Positions 25,186 to 33,227 of a stretch of DNA of 64,000 nt are shown piece by piece. The DNA comes from JAVBPE01 sp031549865 (GTDB taxonomy: Bacteria > Bacillota_I > Bacilli_A > Acholeplasmatales > Anaeroplasmataceae): assembly GCA_031549865.1 (NCBI GenBank), contig JAVBPE010000024.1, forward strand, positions 1-64,000, read 5' to 3'. Made by a program: the position numbers and the translations under genes. The stretch's first letter is position 1; the number at the start of each line of letters is the position of its first letter. A model generated the notes under the pieces. That model ran no database searches and was not told the DNA's origin. It was given only the letters and a program-made list of their open reading frames with translations.

Positions 25186-26409
25186 TTATAATACTTCTCT
25201 AACTTCTAAACCTAATAAAGATAAATCTAAATCTGATGTTGATGTAATAACAATACTCTTAGTATTATTAACAGCTATATCTATTAATTCTTCATAATTA
25301 ATATTCTTTTCATACAATTCACACTTGTCTTTTTTAGGAGCAGTTGATGGTGCTTTAGGCACATAAATAGTACAACAATCTTCAAATGGTTTAATAGAAA
25401 GATCAAATGTATTAATTTTTTTAGCAATTTTAACAATATCATTTTTATCATATGTGCAAACTGGTCTAATTACCGGCATAGATGTTACAGAATTAATAGT
25501 ATTCATTGAGCCTAAAGTTTGACTTGCAACTTGTCCTACACTCTCGCCATTTATTATAACTAAACAATTATTTTTAATTGCTATTTTTTCAGCAATGCGA
25601 TACATCATTCTACGCATTATTGTTATATTGTATGAATCTGGTATTTTATCTATTATTTCCATATGTAATTCTTTAAATGGAACCATATGAACATATATCT
25701 TATCCTTAGGCGCATAATTAGCAATTATTTTAACTAAATCAACTACCTTTTGAGCTGATTCAATACTTGTAAGCGGTGTTGATTCAAAATGAATACATTC
25801 AATTTGAACACCTTGTTTTTGGGCTAAATATCCTGCAACAGGCGAATCGATTCCTCCACTTAACATTAATAAACCTTTTCCAGCAATTCCAACAGGAAAT
25901 CCACCCATACCTTTTATTTCATCTAAATATATATATGTGGCATCATTTCTAAGTTCAACATGAAGTGTAACCTTAGGATTATGAACGTCAACTGTAAGTT
26001 GATTACAATTAGATAAAACATAACCTGCTATTTCTTTTGACATTTCTTGTGATGTTAAAGGAAAATTCTTATCAGCTCTTTTTGATTCTACCTTAAAAGG
26101 AGTTACTTCTTTTATTGTTTCATTTATTAAAAGAACTGAAGTTTCTTTTATAATATCCAAATTTGATTCACATTTTACTACTAAACTATATGAATGTAGC
26201 CCAGAAACATAATCTAATCTTTTAATAACCTCTTTGTAATCTGTATCAAGAAGCGTTATATAACTACGATCTCTTGTGTTTTTTATTTCTATATTTAAGC
26301 CTTTAAGCTTTAAATTCATAAGTGCATATAATTGTCTTAAAAATTCTTTTTGATTTTTACCTTTTAAAGTTAAATCACCATAACGAATTAAAATTTGATT
26401 ATATATCAT
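25186..26409 (-). CDS. thiI: tRNA 4-thiouridine synthase ThiI
   Basis: Adenylates U8 of tRNA for sulfur transfer. The 407-residue protein has the NFLD/THUMP region (LIRYGDLTLKGKN, then DVHNPKVTLHVELRND) and a PP-loop ATPase, MLSGGIDSPVAGYLA. The C-terminal rhodanese domain of Escherichia coli ThiI is absent, as in Bacillus. The start is ATG 26409 after a GGAG site; the frame opens 11 codons earlier. Sulfur would come from a NifS-type desulfurase; the only one in this window is sufS. Confidence 0.94.
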   Translation of the reverse strand: MIYNQILIRYGDLTLKGKNQKEFLRQLYALMNLKLKGLNIEIKNTRDRSYITLLDTDYKEVIKRLDYVSGLHSYSLVVKCESNLDIIKETSVLLINETIKEVTPFKVESKRADKNFPLTSQEMSKEIAGYVLSNCNQLTVDVHNPKVTLHVELRNDATYIYLDEIKGMGGFPVGIAGKGLLMLSGGIDSPVAGYLAQKQGVQIECIHFESTPLTSIESAQKVVDLVKIIANYAPKDKIYVHMVPFKELHMEIIDKIPDSYNITIMRRMMYRIAEKIAIKNNCLVIINGESVGQVASQTLGSMNTINSVTSMPVIRPVCTYDKNDIVKIAKKINTFDLSIKPFEDCCTIYVPKAPSTAPKKDKCELYEKNINYEELIDIAVNNTKSIVITSTSDLDLSLLGLEVREVL

Positions 26410-26478
26410 TTTACCAACTCCAGTCTTTAAATATTCTATCATATTTTGTATAATATATCTATAAATGATGAGGTACTT

Positions 26479-26934
26479 ATGAATAAAAATGAAATTTATA
26501 ATGAAATTTTAAAAATGGCAAAGGATTTATTTATCGAAAATATTTATCCTACTACAAATATGGCAAATGCGTCAGCATTACTTTTTAATAGTTTAAAAAA
26601 TATTAATTGGGCAGGTTTTTATCTTTTAGATAATAATGAATTAATTTTAGGTCCATTTCAAGGTAAAATTGCTTGTACAAAGATAAAAATTGGCAAAGGT
26701 GTTTGTGGAACAAGCGCAAGATTAAGAGAAACTATTATTGTTCCAAATGTGCATGAATTTCCTGGTCATATTGCTTGTGACTCTTCTTCAAATAGTGAAA
26801 TAGTTGTTCCAATAATAAAAAATGAAATACTTATTGGGGTTTTAGATATAGATTCTTTTGAATTCAACAATTTTGATGAAATAGATAAAACTAATTTAGA
26901 AAATTTTATAAATATACTTCTAAATCATATTTAG
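26479..26934 (+). CDS. free methionine-(R)-sulfoxide reductase (GAF domain)
   Basis: A 151-residue single-GAF protein of the fRMsr (YtsP/YebR) family, which reduces free methionine-R-sulfoxide. NWAGFYLLDNNELILGPFQG, GKGVCGTSARLRETIIVPNV, HIACDSSSNSEIVVPI and IGVLDIDS are the family signature. The catalytic cysteines are in ACTKIKIG, GVCGTSA and HIACDS. Start ATG 26479 after a GAGGTACTT site. Divergent from thiI with about 69 bases between starts. Confidence 0.9.
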   Translation: MNKNEIYNEILKMAKDLFIENIYPTTNMANASALLFNSLKNINWAGFYLLDNNELILGPFQGKIACTKIKIGKGVCGTSARLRETIIVPNVHEFPGHIACDSSSNSEIVVPIIKNEILIGVLDIDSFEFNNFDEIDKTNLENFINILLNHI

Positions 26935-26970
26935 TCATTGTTTTTTTAATGACCAAATTATCTAATATAC

Positions 26971-27031
26971 TTGTTTAATATATCATATCATAGTATAATT
27001 TATGTTAGCAAAATATTGACGTTTACGTCAA
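26971..27031 (+). promoter_or_regulatory. promoter and operator of the MerR-family gene
   Basis: TTGTTT (26971-26976) and TATAAT (26994-26999) are separated by 17 bases. Downstream, at 27016-27031, is a perfect dyad, TTGACG-TTTA-CGTCAA. The same element, with one arm mismatch, lies in the promoter of the lipoprotein gene at 29.94 kb. Its position after the -10 here suggests autorepression. Confidence 0.65.
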
Positions 27032-27066
27032 AGTTTAAACTTTTTGAAAGGTATTAAAATAAAAAT

Positions 27067-27861
27067 ATGCGCAAATTATATTCAATAAAACAAGCGGCGA
27101 TGGCTTGTGGTGTAACGCCACGAACATTACGTTATTATGAAACATTAGGACTTTTTAAACCAGAAAAAATTGATGAATTAACGCAGTATCGATATTATAG
27201 TTCAGTAGATATAACTCGTATAATTTTAATACTAAATTTAAGAGATGCCAGTATTCCACTTGCTGAAATAGCCAAATATTTAAATGGTACAACAACCATA
27301 AAGAATGCCCTTCAAATGCTATATAACCAAAAAGAGGCTATAGAGCATTCCATCGCCGCGTTAAAAATTCATGACACACCAGTTGATAGTCTAAAACCTG
27401 AAATAATTACAGTGCCCGAAAGGTTATGCTTAGTTAAAAAGATTATTGCAAAGGATTTTTCTGATGCGGCATCTTCTTATTGGGATTTTTTGAATGAATG
27501 TATTTTGAGTGGAAAGTGTTTAATAAATAAGCATATAAGTTTTACAGAATTTCCACCTGAGGCTTTCAATGAAACCGGTTTGCTATTAACAAATTTTCCT
27601 ATGTCTTTTTGCATTCCTGTAGATCCAAATAATCCACCTAAAGGATCAGTTATTTACCCAAAATGCAAAGCAGTTGCCGTCAATTATCGTGGCCCTTATG
27701 AGGGACTAGAAAAAGCTTATAATGTATTATTCTCCTTCATGGATGAACATAAGTTGATCCAAAACGGCAATCCTCAAGAAATGTATATAGAGGCGGAAAA
27801 TAATAGCAAACTTACAAAAGATCACTATATTACAAGAATAATCATTCCTATTTCATTATAA
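27067..27861 (+). CDS. MerR-family regulator with GyrI-like effector domain (BmrR/BltR-like)
   Basis: 264 residues. The N-terminal MerR winged helix-turn-helix is SIKQAAMACGVTPRTLRYYE, then LGLFKPEKIDE and YRYYSSVDITRI. A helical linker lies around residues 75-110. The C-terminal half (KAVAVNYRGPYEGLEKAYN, MYIEAENNSK) is a GyrI-like ligand pocket, as in BmrR, which binds amphipathic cations. It likely activates the neighbouring lipoprotein gene through the shared TTGACG-N4-CGTCAA element and represses itself. Base composition is less AT-rich than the neighbours, suggesting transfer with the lipoprotein gene. Confidence 0.88.
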   Translation: MRKLYSIKQAAMACGVTPRTLRYYETLGLFKPEKIDELTQYRYYSSVDITRIILILNLRDASIPLAEIAKYLNGTTTIKNALQMLYNQKEAIEHSIAALKIHDTPVDSLKPEIITVPERLCLVKKIIAKDFSDAASSYWDFLNECILSGKCLINKHISFTEFPPEAFNETGLLLTNFPMSFCIPVDPNNPPKGSVIYPKCKAVAVNYRGPYEGLEKAYNVLFSFMDEHKLIQNGNPQEMYIEAENNSKLTKDHYITRIIIPISL

Positions 27862-27865
27862 AAAG

Positions 27866-27904
27866 AAGTTGACGCAAAATTTATTTTCGCGTCAACCTTT
27901 TTTA
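27866..27904. terminator. bidirectional terminator between the MerR and lipoprotein genes
   Basis: GTTGACGC (27868-27875) pairs with GCGTCAAC (27889-27896) around a 13-base AT-rich loop, followed by a T-run on the plus strand. The stem resembles the MerR operator half-sites, but the spacing is 13 rather than 4. Confidence 0.8.
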
Positions 27905-27915
27905 TAAGTTGCTTT

Positions 27916-29874
27916 TTAAATATTAATTATTATTTCAATTGTAAATCCAAAAGCATTATAGAATATGCTTAATTTTCCATCTACCGATGTAAGTTCAACT
28001 CTATTTGAAACATCAATACGTGCTTGCTTGTCATCAAAATCGGCTGCATTTTCCCACAAAAAGTCTTGGACATAGAAATCACTTTGTTGAATAAAAATAT
28101 TGATTAATGCTTTATCATTATCTAGTGTTATGCCACAAGCTGTGTTTGCAGTTAAGATTACATGATTTGTATCAAGTGAATTAGATACACCATAAGTAGC
28201 CGTAAAGCCATTTATATTTACTCCTGCTAAATCTGCTTGAGAAGTTGCTTTTGCTACATTTATAAAATCCAAATTAGAAAGTGAATATTTTGCATCGCCC
28301 GCTTGGATATCAATAAGTCCAGTAGCTTTTTCTTGAGTTTGCTTTGGGGATGTAATTAACAACGAATAAGTAAAATCAACACCATCGCAGTTAGAATGAA
28401 TAAATACCTCAATATCCATTCCACTGTATGTAATTGGGCCATAGGCCGTATAGCATATACCTTGGGCATCAAAACAAGGATAAAACTGACCATCAATTTC
28501 TATTTCTACAATTGGATTATACTTACCTATCAAAAAAGTATATAAATACAAATCGCCATATTGAGGTACAAAAACAGTGTAAGAATTGTCCCCTGTACTT
28601 ATTGCACGTTGTCTATTTTCATAAAATGCTGAAACATAATCTTCGCCCATTGCTACAATAATAGTATCCATTTCAGGAGAATATGGATCTGGATAAGCAT
28701 TTCCTGAAATCTGAAATTCTGCTAATTCATCTATTGGTGGTATTGTAATAACGCAACTTTTGGCAAAAGTTTTGTTATCAGGATAATCAATAGTACCATA
28801 ATTCATTTGGAATTCGCCCGCAAAATCAGTGCCTTCTATTTGATTGTATTCACCTTGTGAACCATACCAAGAAACGCCACCTTTTCCGATCGTATCATCA
28901 TTTGGAAATCCATAACCACCTTTTGCAATTAACTTAAATTGATAAGTCTTTCCTAATGGCACTTCGACATAATATATTGGATTACCATTATAATCATAGC
29001 CATATAACCCATCCGTCAAAAGCTTACCAGTTAAATCAGTATAATAGCAACCACCCGAACCCAAAATAAGTTTATATGTTTTTGTCATTGCCTCAACTGT
29101 TAGTAACGTCGAATCAAAATCTTCAGGTATGTTATTTAGTTGGTAAGTAACATATTTTACTTCCTCAGCCTTCACATAATTTACTTCTTCTTCGTTTAAG
29201 TTAATAATGCGCATCAATTTAGCTGCATTTTTAACACTTGAATATGCAACTGTGGAATTGTCTACCTTTGTAAGTGCTGTACCATTATATTTAACAACTG
29301 CGTCATCGACACTATGTCCAATGTTTGCAGCTAAAGTAAATGATGCTGCAGCTCCAGAATTAACTTCATCTGAATTACTAAGTAACATAAATTTGCTATT
29401 AACATCAATAATATCGGTATGAATGTCTACTGGTGTAGGTGCCGCAGTAACCGCGACACTACATGAAGCAAATTTTGTGCTGTCAGCTGTTGAAGTTACT
29501 GTTATTATAGCTGTTCCCGCAGAGACAGCGGTAACAAGACCGTTTGCATCTACGGTTGCAAATTCCGGTTTACTGCTTGACCAAGCAACTGTCTTTGTAG
29601 TAGCATCAGTTGGGTTTACTGTTGCAATTAATGTTTCACTATTTGGTACAGTCAAGCTCAATGTAATTTTGTTTAGTGTAATAGCACTAACATTTATAAT
29701 GCTTGGAGTATTTGTTCCGCTTGGTATACTCGTTTCGCTTGGTATACTCATTTCGCTTGTTACACTAGTTTCGTTTGTTGCACTTCCTTCATCATTTCCA
29801 TTACAAGCGGTAAGGAATACCGTAAGTACTAAGATGGGGATGATAATCATCAAAGATTTTTTAAATTTTTTCAT
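27916..29874 (-). CDS. surface lipoprotein with bacterial Ig-like (BIG2) domain
   Basis: 652 residues. A type II signal peptide with lipobox LTAC puts the lipidated Cys near residue 24. A Ser/Thr/Pro linker with four 6-residue repeats spans about 35-58. A BIG2 domain covers about 64-143 (ITLNKITLSLTVPNSETLIA, WSSSKPEFATVDANGLVTAV, GTAIITVTS). The large remainder, about 500 residues, is not recognised; it is rich in Tyr, Asp and Gly and looks extracellular beta-sheet. Probably a cell-surface adhesin or binding protein. Composition is less AT-rich than surrounding genes. Controlled by a MerR-type promoter. Confidence 0.8.
   Translation of the reverse strand: MKKFKKSLMIIIPILVLTVFLTACNGNDEGSATNETSVTSEMSIPSETSIPSGTNTPSIINVSAITLNKITLSLTVPNSETLIATVNPTDATTKTVAWSSSKPEFATVDANGLVTAVSAGTAIITVTSTADSTKFASCSVAVTAAPTPVDIHTDIIDVNSKFMLLSNSDEVNSGAAASFTLAANIGHSVDDAVVKYNGTALTKVDNSTVAYSSVKNAAKLMRIINLNEEEVNYVKAEEVKYVTYQLNNIPEDFDSTLLTVEAMTKTYKLILGSGGCYYTDLTGKLLTDGLYGYDYNGNPIYYVEVPLGKTYQFKLIAKGGYGFPNDDTIGKGGVSWYGSQGEYNQIEGTDFAGEFQMNYGTIDYPDNKTFAKSCVITIPPIDELAEFQISGNAYPDPYSPEMDTIIVAMGEDYVSAFYENRQRAISTGDNSYTVFVPQYGDLYLYTFLIGKYNPIVEIEIDGQFYPCFDAQGICYTAYGPITYSGMDIEVFIHSNCDGVDFTYSLLITSPKQTQEKATGLIDIQAGDAKYSLSNLDFINVAKATSQADLAGVNINGFTATYGVSNSLDTNHVILTANTACGITLDNDKALINIFIQQSDFYVQDFLWENAADFDDKQARIDVSNRVELTSVDGKLSIFYNAFGFTIEIIINI
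29701..29772 (-). repeat. four 18-base tandem repeats in the lipoprotein linker
   Basis: Four in-frame copies encode ETSVTS, EMSIPS, ETSIPS and GTNTPS just after the lipidation site. DNA units are near-identical in the middle copies. Such repeats can change copy number by slippage and alter the distance of the BIG2 domain from the membrane. Confidence 0.8.
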
Positions 29875-29929
29875 ATAAATTCCTTTCTTATTTTCTTTCG
29901 AATATTTTTGTCATTTTCTAAGTATCTTT

Positions 29930-29960
29930 ATCATAACATTAACGTTCGCGTCAATGTCAA
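29930..29960 (-). promoter_or_regulatory. MerR-type promoter of the lipoprotein gene with 19-base spacer
   Basis: On the minus strand TTGACA (29960-29955) and TATGAT (29935-29930) are 19 bases apart. The spacer holds the dyad TTGACG-CGAA-CGTTAA (29954-29939). A 19-base spacer with a central dyad is the hallmark of promoters activated by MerR-family proteins through DNA distortion. Confidence 0.75.
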
Positions 29961-30040
29961 GCATAACAAAACAAGATTTAATAAATTGAATATACATATG
30001 TAAATAAATTTATTTTTTATTTTCAAAAGCTATTTAATTC

Positions 30041-30242
30041 TTGACATAAGTGTTTCATTTTGTTATACTATTAAAGCATGGGTAAAAAGCAGCTTTCTTT
30101 TTAACTGCAGTAAATATCTTAACCCTATAGGTGGAAACTAGTAATCTTCGCTGCTTTAAGGTGAACGTGATTATATAGATATCCTGTAAGTGAAAAGATC
30201 TCGATTCTTTTTCCCAAAGAAAATTAATAGGAGGACATAAAA
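30041..30242 (+). promoter_or_regulatory. promoter and long structured leader of rpsD
   Basis: Consensus promoter TTGACA (30041) - 17 bases - TATACT (30064), then about 165 bases of leader with G+C-richer segments (for example AAAGCAGC and GCTGCTTT, which can pair) and an AGGAGG site. In Bacillus and other Bacillota rpsD has a leader through which S4 represses its own synthesis; this is probably its counterpart. Class assignment rests on position. The rest of the gap between the lipoprotein gene and this promoter holds only the MerR-type promoter. Confidence 0.55.
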
Positions 30243-30842
30243 ATGTCAAGATACACTGGACCTAGCTGGAAAGTTTCTCGTCGTTTAGGTTACTCTACTA
30301 GTGAAACTGGTAAAGAACTTTTAAAGAGAAAATATGCACCAGGACAACATGGTCAAAAACGTTCTAAACTAAGCGAATATGGTTTACAACAACAAGAAAA
30401 ACAAAAAGTAAGATTTACTTATGGTGTAAGCGAAAAACAATTCAAAAAGACTTTCGTTGAAGCTGGAAAAATCAAAGGTAAAACTGGGGTTAACTTCTTA
30501 AAATTATTAGAAGTTCGTCTAGATAACGTAGTTTATCGTATTGGTTTTGCTAATACACGTGCTCAAGCTCGTCAATTAGTTAACCATGGTCATATTTTAG
30601 TTGATGGTAAAAAAGTTGACATCGCTTCTTACCGTTTAAAACCAGGACAAACAGTTTCTTTAAAAGATGGTTCTAAATCTTTAGTTGTTGTTAAAGCAGC
30701 TTTAGAAGCTAAAATGGCTCGTGCTGAATATTTAACTTATGATGATACTACTATGGTTGCTACATTAGTAAGAATGCCAGAACGTGATGAATTCTTAACA
30801 GATATCAATGAACAACTAATCGTTGAATTCTACAATAGATAA
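30243..30842 (+). CDS. rpsD: 30S ribosomal protein S4
   Basis: 199 residues, the usual length. MSRYTGPSWKVSRRLGYS, KRKYAPGQHGQKR, LKLLEVRLDNVVYRIGFA and NTRAQARQLVNHGHILVDGK (S4 RNA-binding domain) identify S4, one of the primary 16S rRNA binders. Ends with LIVEFYNR. No zinc-ribbon Cys pairs are present at the N-terminus. Single gene with leader and a strong terminator, as in Bacillus. Confidence 0.98.
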   Translation: MSRYTGPSWKVSRRLGYSTSETGKELLKRKYAPGQHGQKRSKLSEYGLQQQEKQKVRFTYGVSEKQFKKTFVEAGKIKGKTGVNFLKLLEVRLDNVVYRIGFANTRAQARQLVNHGHILVDGKKVDIASYRLKPGQTVSLKDGSKSLVVVKAALEAKMARAEYLTYDDTTMVATLVRMPERDEFLTDINEQLIVEFYNR

Positions 30843-30848
30843 TATTAA

Positions 30849-30877
30849 AAACTGTAAAGAAATTTACAGTTTTTTTA
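30849..30877 (+). terminator. intrinsic terminator of rpsD
   Basis: AAACTGTAAA pairs with TTTACAGTTT, followed by a T-run. Confidence 0.85.
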
Positions 30878-30887
30878 TTTATATAAA

Positions 30888-30915
30888 AGAAAAAAGGTAC
30901 TTTTAAAAGTACCAT
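30888..30915 (-). terminator. intrinsic terminator of the WHPGW membrane protein gene
   Basis: On the minus strand the perfect palindrome GGTACTTTTAAAAGTACC (30896-30913) is followed by a T-run. Confidence 0.75.
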
Positions 30916-30948
30916 CTGTCTTCAGTATATGCATATTTTAAGATGCTT

Positions 30949-31350
30949 TTAATTATTTATCTTAATGTCGATATAATCATCTTCATCATTTTTGTTTTTC
31001 TTATTCTTATTTTTCTTATGTGCATATTCATCATCTTCATCATTTTTCTTTTTAAACCCGATTTGAACACTTGCATGAGGCAAGAATATCCCAACGATAG
31101 GAATAGTTAAGAAAATAACCCATCCTGGATGCCAATAATTCGCTGCAAATCCAATAATCAAATATAAAATTATGCAAAACACTGGATACCCAAGTTTTAT
31201 ATTTTTCATACCTAGTAAAATTGGTACTAAAGGTATTGCAAAAAATACTAACCACGTTGGATGCCAAGTTCCTGTTTGAAATCCTATTAATAAAAATGCT
31301 ATTAAGGCAGCAAATGGTGTAGCTGCACAAATTTTTTGTTTAACTGTCAT
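30949..31350 (-). CDS. small membrane protein with duplicated WHPxW unit
   Basis: 133 residues with four membrane helices, arranged as two copies of a two-helix unit: TGTWHPTWLVFFAIPLVPIL and ANYWHPGWVIFLTIPIVGIF. A highly charged Lys/Asp/Glu tail of about 35 residues follows. The WHPGW-type hairpin is familiar as the membrane domain of some Bacillota XRE-type regulators, but no DNA-binding domain is present here. Function unknown. The ATG at 31350 follows AGGTGATAT; the GTG at 31359 is in that site. Confidence 0.75.
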   Translation of the reverse strand: MTVKQKICAATPFAALIAFLLIGFQTGTWHPTWLVFFAIPLVPILLGMKNIKLGYPVFCIILYLIIGFAANYWHPGWVIFLTIPIVGIFLPHASVQIGFKKKNDEDDEYAHKKNKNKKNKNDEDDYIDIKINN

Positions 31351-31390
31351 ATATATCACCTACAATTATATAATAACATAATTAATAAAT

Positions 31391-32173
31391 TCAGTTTGTT
31401 TTTTTCACAAGTTTCACACTATTTAGTTTTATTAAATTATATATATAAGGAATTAATTCGATTAAATAAACTAGTATAATTACAATAATACACCAAGCAA
31501 AAACATATTTATAATCTAGACTTTGAGTTGCACTTTGAATTGAAAGACCAATTGAATTTTTTGTCAATGTAATAAATTCTGCCATAACTAAAACTTTAAA
31601 GCCTAATCCGATAGATTGATTAATTGCAGTTTTTAAAAAAGGAATTATTAAGGGGATTATTACCCTAAAAATTACAATTAAATTAACTTTAGAATCCATT
31701 TTCCATACATCCATTAATTCTTTATCAAGTGATAGTACTCCTTCTTTTATTGCTTCATACACTATTGGAGTAATCATTAAGAAAACTATTATGTAAGTGG
31801 ATTTAGTTAACCCGAATATCAAAAGCATAACCATAATAAGAGCCGCTAAAGGAGTTGTTCTAAGAATTGAAATAAATGGTTTTAAGAAATATTTAATATA
31901 TTTATTGAAACCTGCTAATAAGCCTAAAATAATTCCAATAATAATACTAATTAATAACGATATGATAAGCCTCGAAATTGTATTAAAAATAATACTATAA
32001 GTTTTACTATTAACTAACATTTTAAACGTAGTTATTATAACTTCATTTGGACTTGGGATTATTAATTCATTATCATAGTTTAAAAATATAATATATCCAA
32101 TTAAATATATAACTATAATAGCTAAAATATATAAACTATATTTTTTTGTCTTATTGCAAATAGAATGCTTCAT
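31391..32173 (-). CDS. ABC transporter permease (SsuC/TauC type)
   Basis: 260 residues with six or so membrane helices of the binding-protein-dependent permease family. The cytoplasmic EAA-like loop is near LDKELMDVWKMDSKVN, and IPSPNEVI lies near the N-terminus. SsuC-type permeases import sulfonates, nitrate or thiamine precursors with an NMT1-type binding protein, which is the next gene upstream. The start is ATG 32173 after GGAGGTAAATTACCTG; the gene overlaps the binding-protein gene by 23 bases. No ATPase gene is in this unit. Confidence 0.88.
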   Translation of the reverse strand: MKHSICNKTKKYSLYILAIIVIYLIGYIIFLNYDNELIIPSPNEVIITTFKMLVNSKTYSIIFNTISRLIISLLISIIIGIILGLLAGFNKYIKYFLKPFISILRTTPLAALIMVMLLIFGLTKSTYIIVFLMITPIVYEAIKEGVLSLDKELMDVWKMDSKVNLIVIFRVIIPLIIPFLKTAINQSIGLGFKVLVMAEFITLTKNSIGLSIQSATQSLDYKYVFAWCIIVIILVYLIELIPYIYNLIKLNSVKLVKKTN

Positions 32174-33104
32174 CAGGTAATTTACCTCCAAATAAAGACC
32201 TGTCTAAATTAAATATATATTCCAAAGTATCTTTTGTATCCAAAGCATTTTTATAATCTAAATTGCAATTTTTAATTGCATTCTCTAAAATGCTTGGTTC
32301 AGGCATACCATATTCATATTTTTCAGCTAGTAATGAAACTTCATAATTATTATCATTACAATATTTAATTGATTTCTTTAAAAGCTCAATATATTTGTTT
32401 GCCAATGCTTTATTTTCTTCATAATAGCTGATTCTTACAAATAATCCAGCTTGAAGATATGATCCCATATTAGTCATATCACTCCACATATCCTGAAGGC
32501 TAACTGTTTTAATCTCAATTCCTTTTAAAGCTGATTTCGCTTTTAAAGCAGCTAAACTTGGTTCAGCTATTAACGCTATATCATTTGGATTTAAAATCAA
32601 ATGGGACAATGTATCAGCAGTTGAAGGTAAGTAGTCTTCTTCATTTATATTCGGATTTATTTCATAGTATTCAAACAATTTATTATAAATGACTTCATTT
32701 ATAGTGCCTTTACCAAACAATTTTATATTTTCATTTTTTAAAACAGCTAAATTAAAATCACTTCTTGCTGAGGCAAAATAAAGATTTCCAAATGTAATAG
32801 TTCCTGCATATTTAAATTTTTCATTTGTATTATACATTTTTACTCCTACATTTATTGGCGCAATAACAAAGTCATAATCATTTGAAGTAAAACCTGTCGC
32901 AATTTGATTAGCATTTACTTTATCAATATTAATAACAACATTTTCACCTAAAGGATTTTTTGTATCTTCAATAAAAGCTTGAGCAAGGGCAGGAGCACCA
33001 TTAGGAGTAATCACTCTAATTTCTCCTTTTAAATTTTCGTTATTGCAACTTACATTAATTAATAAAATAAATGTAAGGACTATCGTTATAAATATTTTTT
33101 TCAT
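32151..33104 (-). CDS. ABC transporter substrate-binding lipoprotein (NMT1/SsuA type)
   Basis: 317 residues. Signal peptide with lipobox NVSC; the lipidated Cys is near residue 20. Then a periplasmic-binding-protein-II fold: IRVITPNGAPALAQAF, DFVIAPINVG, KLFGKGTINEVIY, and LNPNDIALIAEPSLAALKAK. The pattern fits the family carrying aliphatic sulfonates or pyrimidine-type thiamine precursors; the ligand is not evident. ATG 33104 after GGTGATCAAA. Divergent from the SpoU gene. It precedes the permease, with overlap. Confidence 0.85.
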   Translation of the reverse strand: MKKIFITIVLTFILLINVSCNNENLKGEIRVITPNGAPALAQAFIEDTKNPLGENVVINIDKVNANQIATGFTSNDYDFVIAPINVGVKMYNTNEKFKYAGTITFGNLYFASARSDFNLAVLKNENIKLFGKGTINEVIYNKLFEYYEINPNINEEDYLPSTADTLSHLILNPNDIALIAEPSLAALKAKSALKGIEIKTVSLQDMWSDMTNMGSYLQAGLFVRISYYEENKALANKYIELLKKSIKYCNDNNYEVSLLAEKYEYGMPEPSILENAIKNCNLDYKNALDTKDTLEYIFNLDRSLFGGKLPDEAFYLQ

Positions 33105-33227
33105 TTTGATCACCATTTATATTTTACATTTCTTTATTAAATAAGTATGTAATATATATTACATTTTTATACTTTATTCTTTTTTATTTAAGCAATAAAT
33201 AGTATAATATATAAAGGAAGTGATGAT

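Noticed and set aside
27866..27898. Third copy of the MerR operator
   Set aside because: The GTTGACGC/GCGTCAAC arms are 13 bases apart, not 4, and are followed by a T-run; best read as a terminator.
30055..30249. 64-codon minus-strand ORF across the rpsD leader
   Set aside because: It lies antisense to a promoter and structured leader, has no ribosome binding site and no family resemblance.
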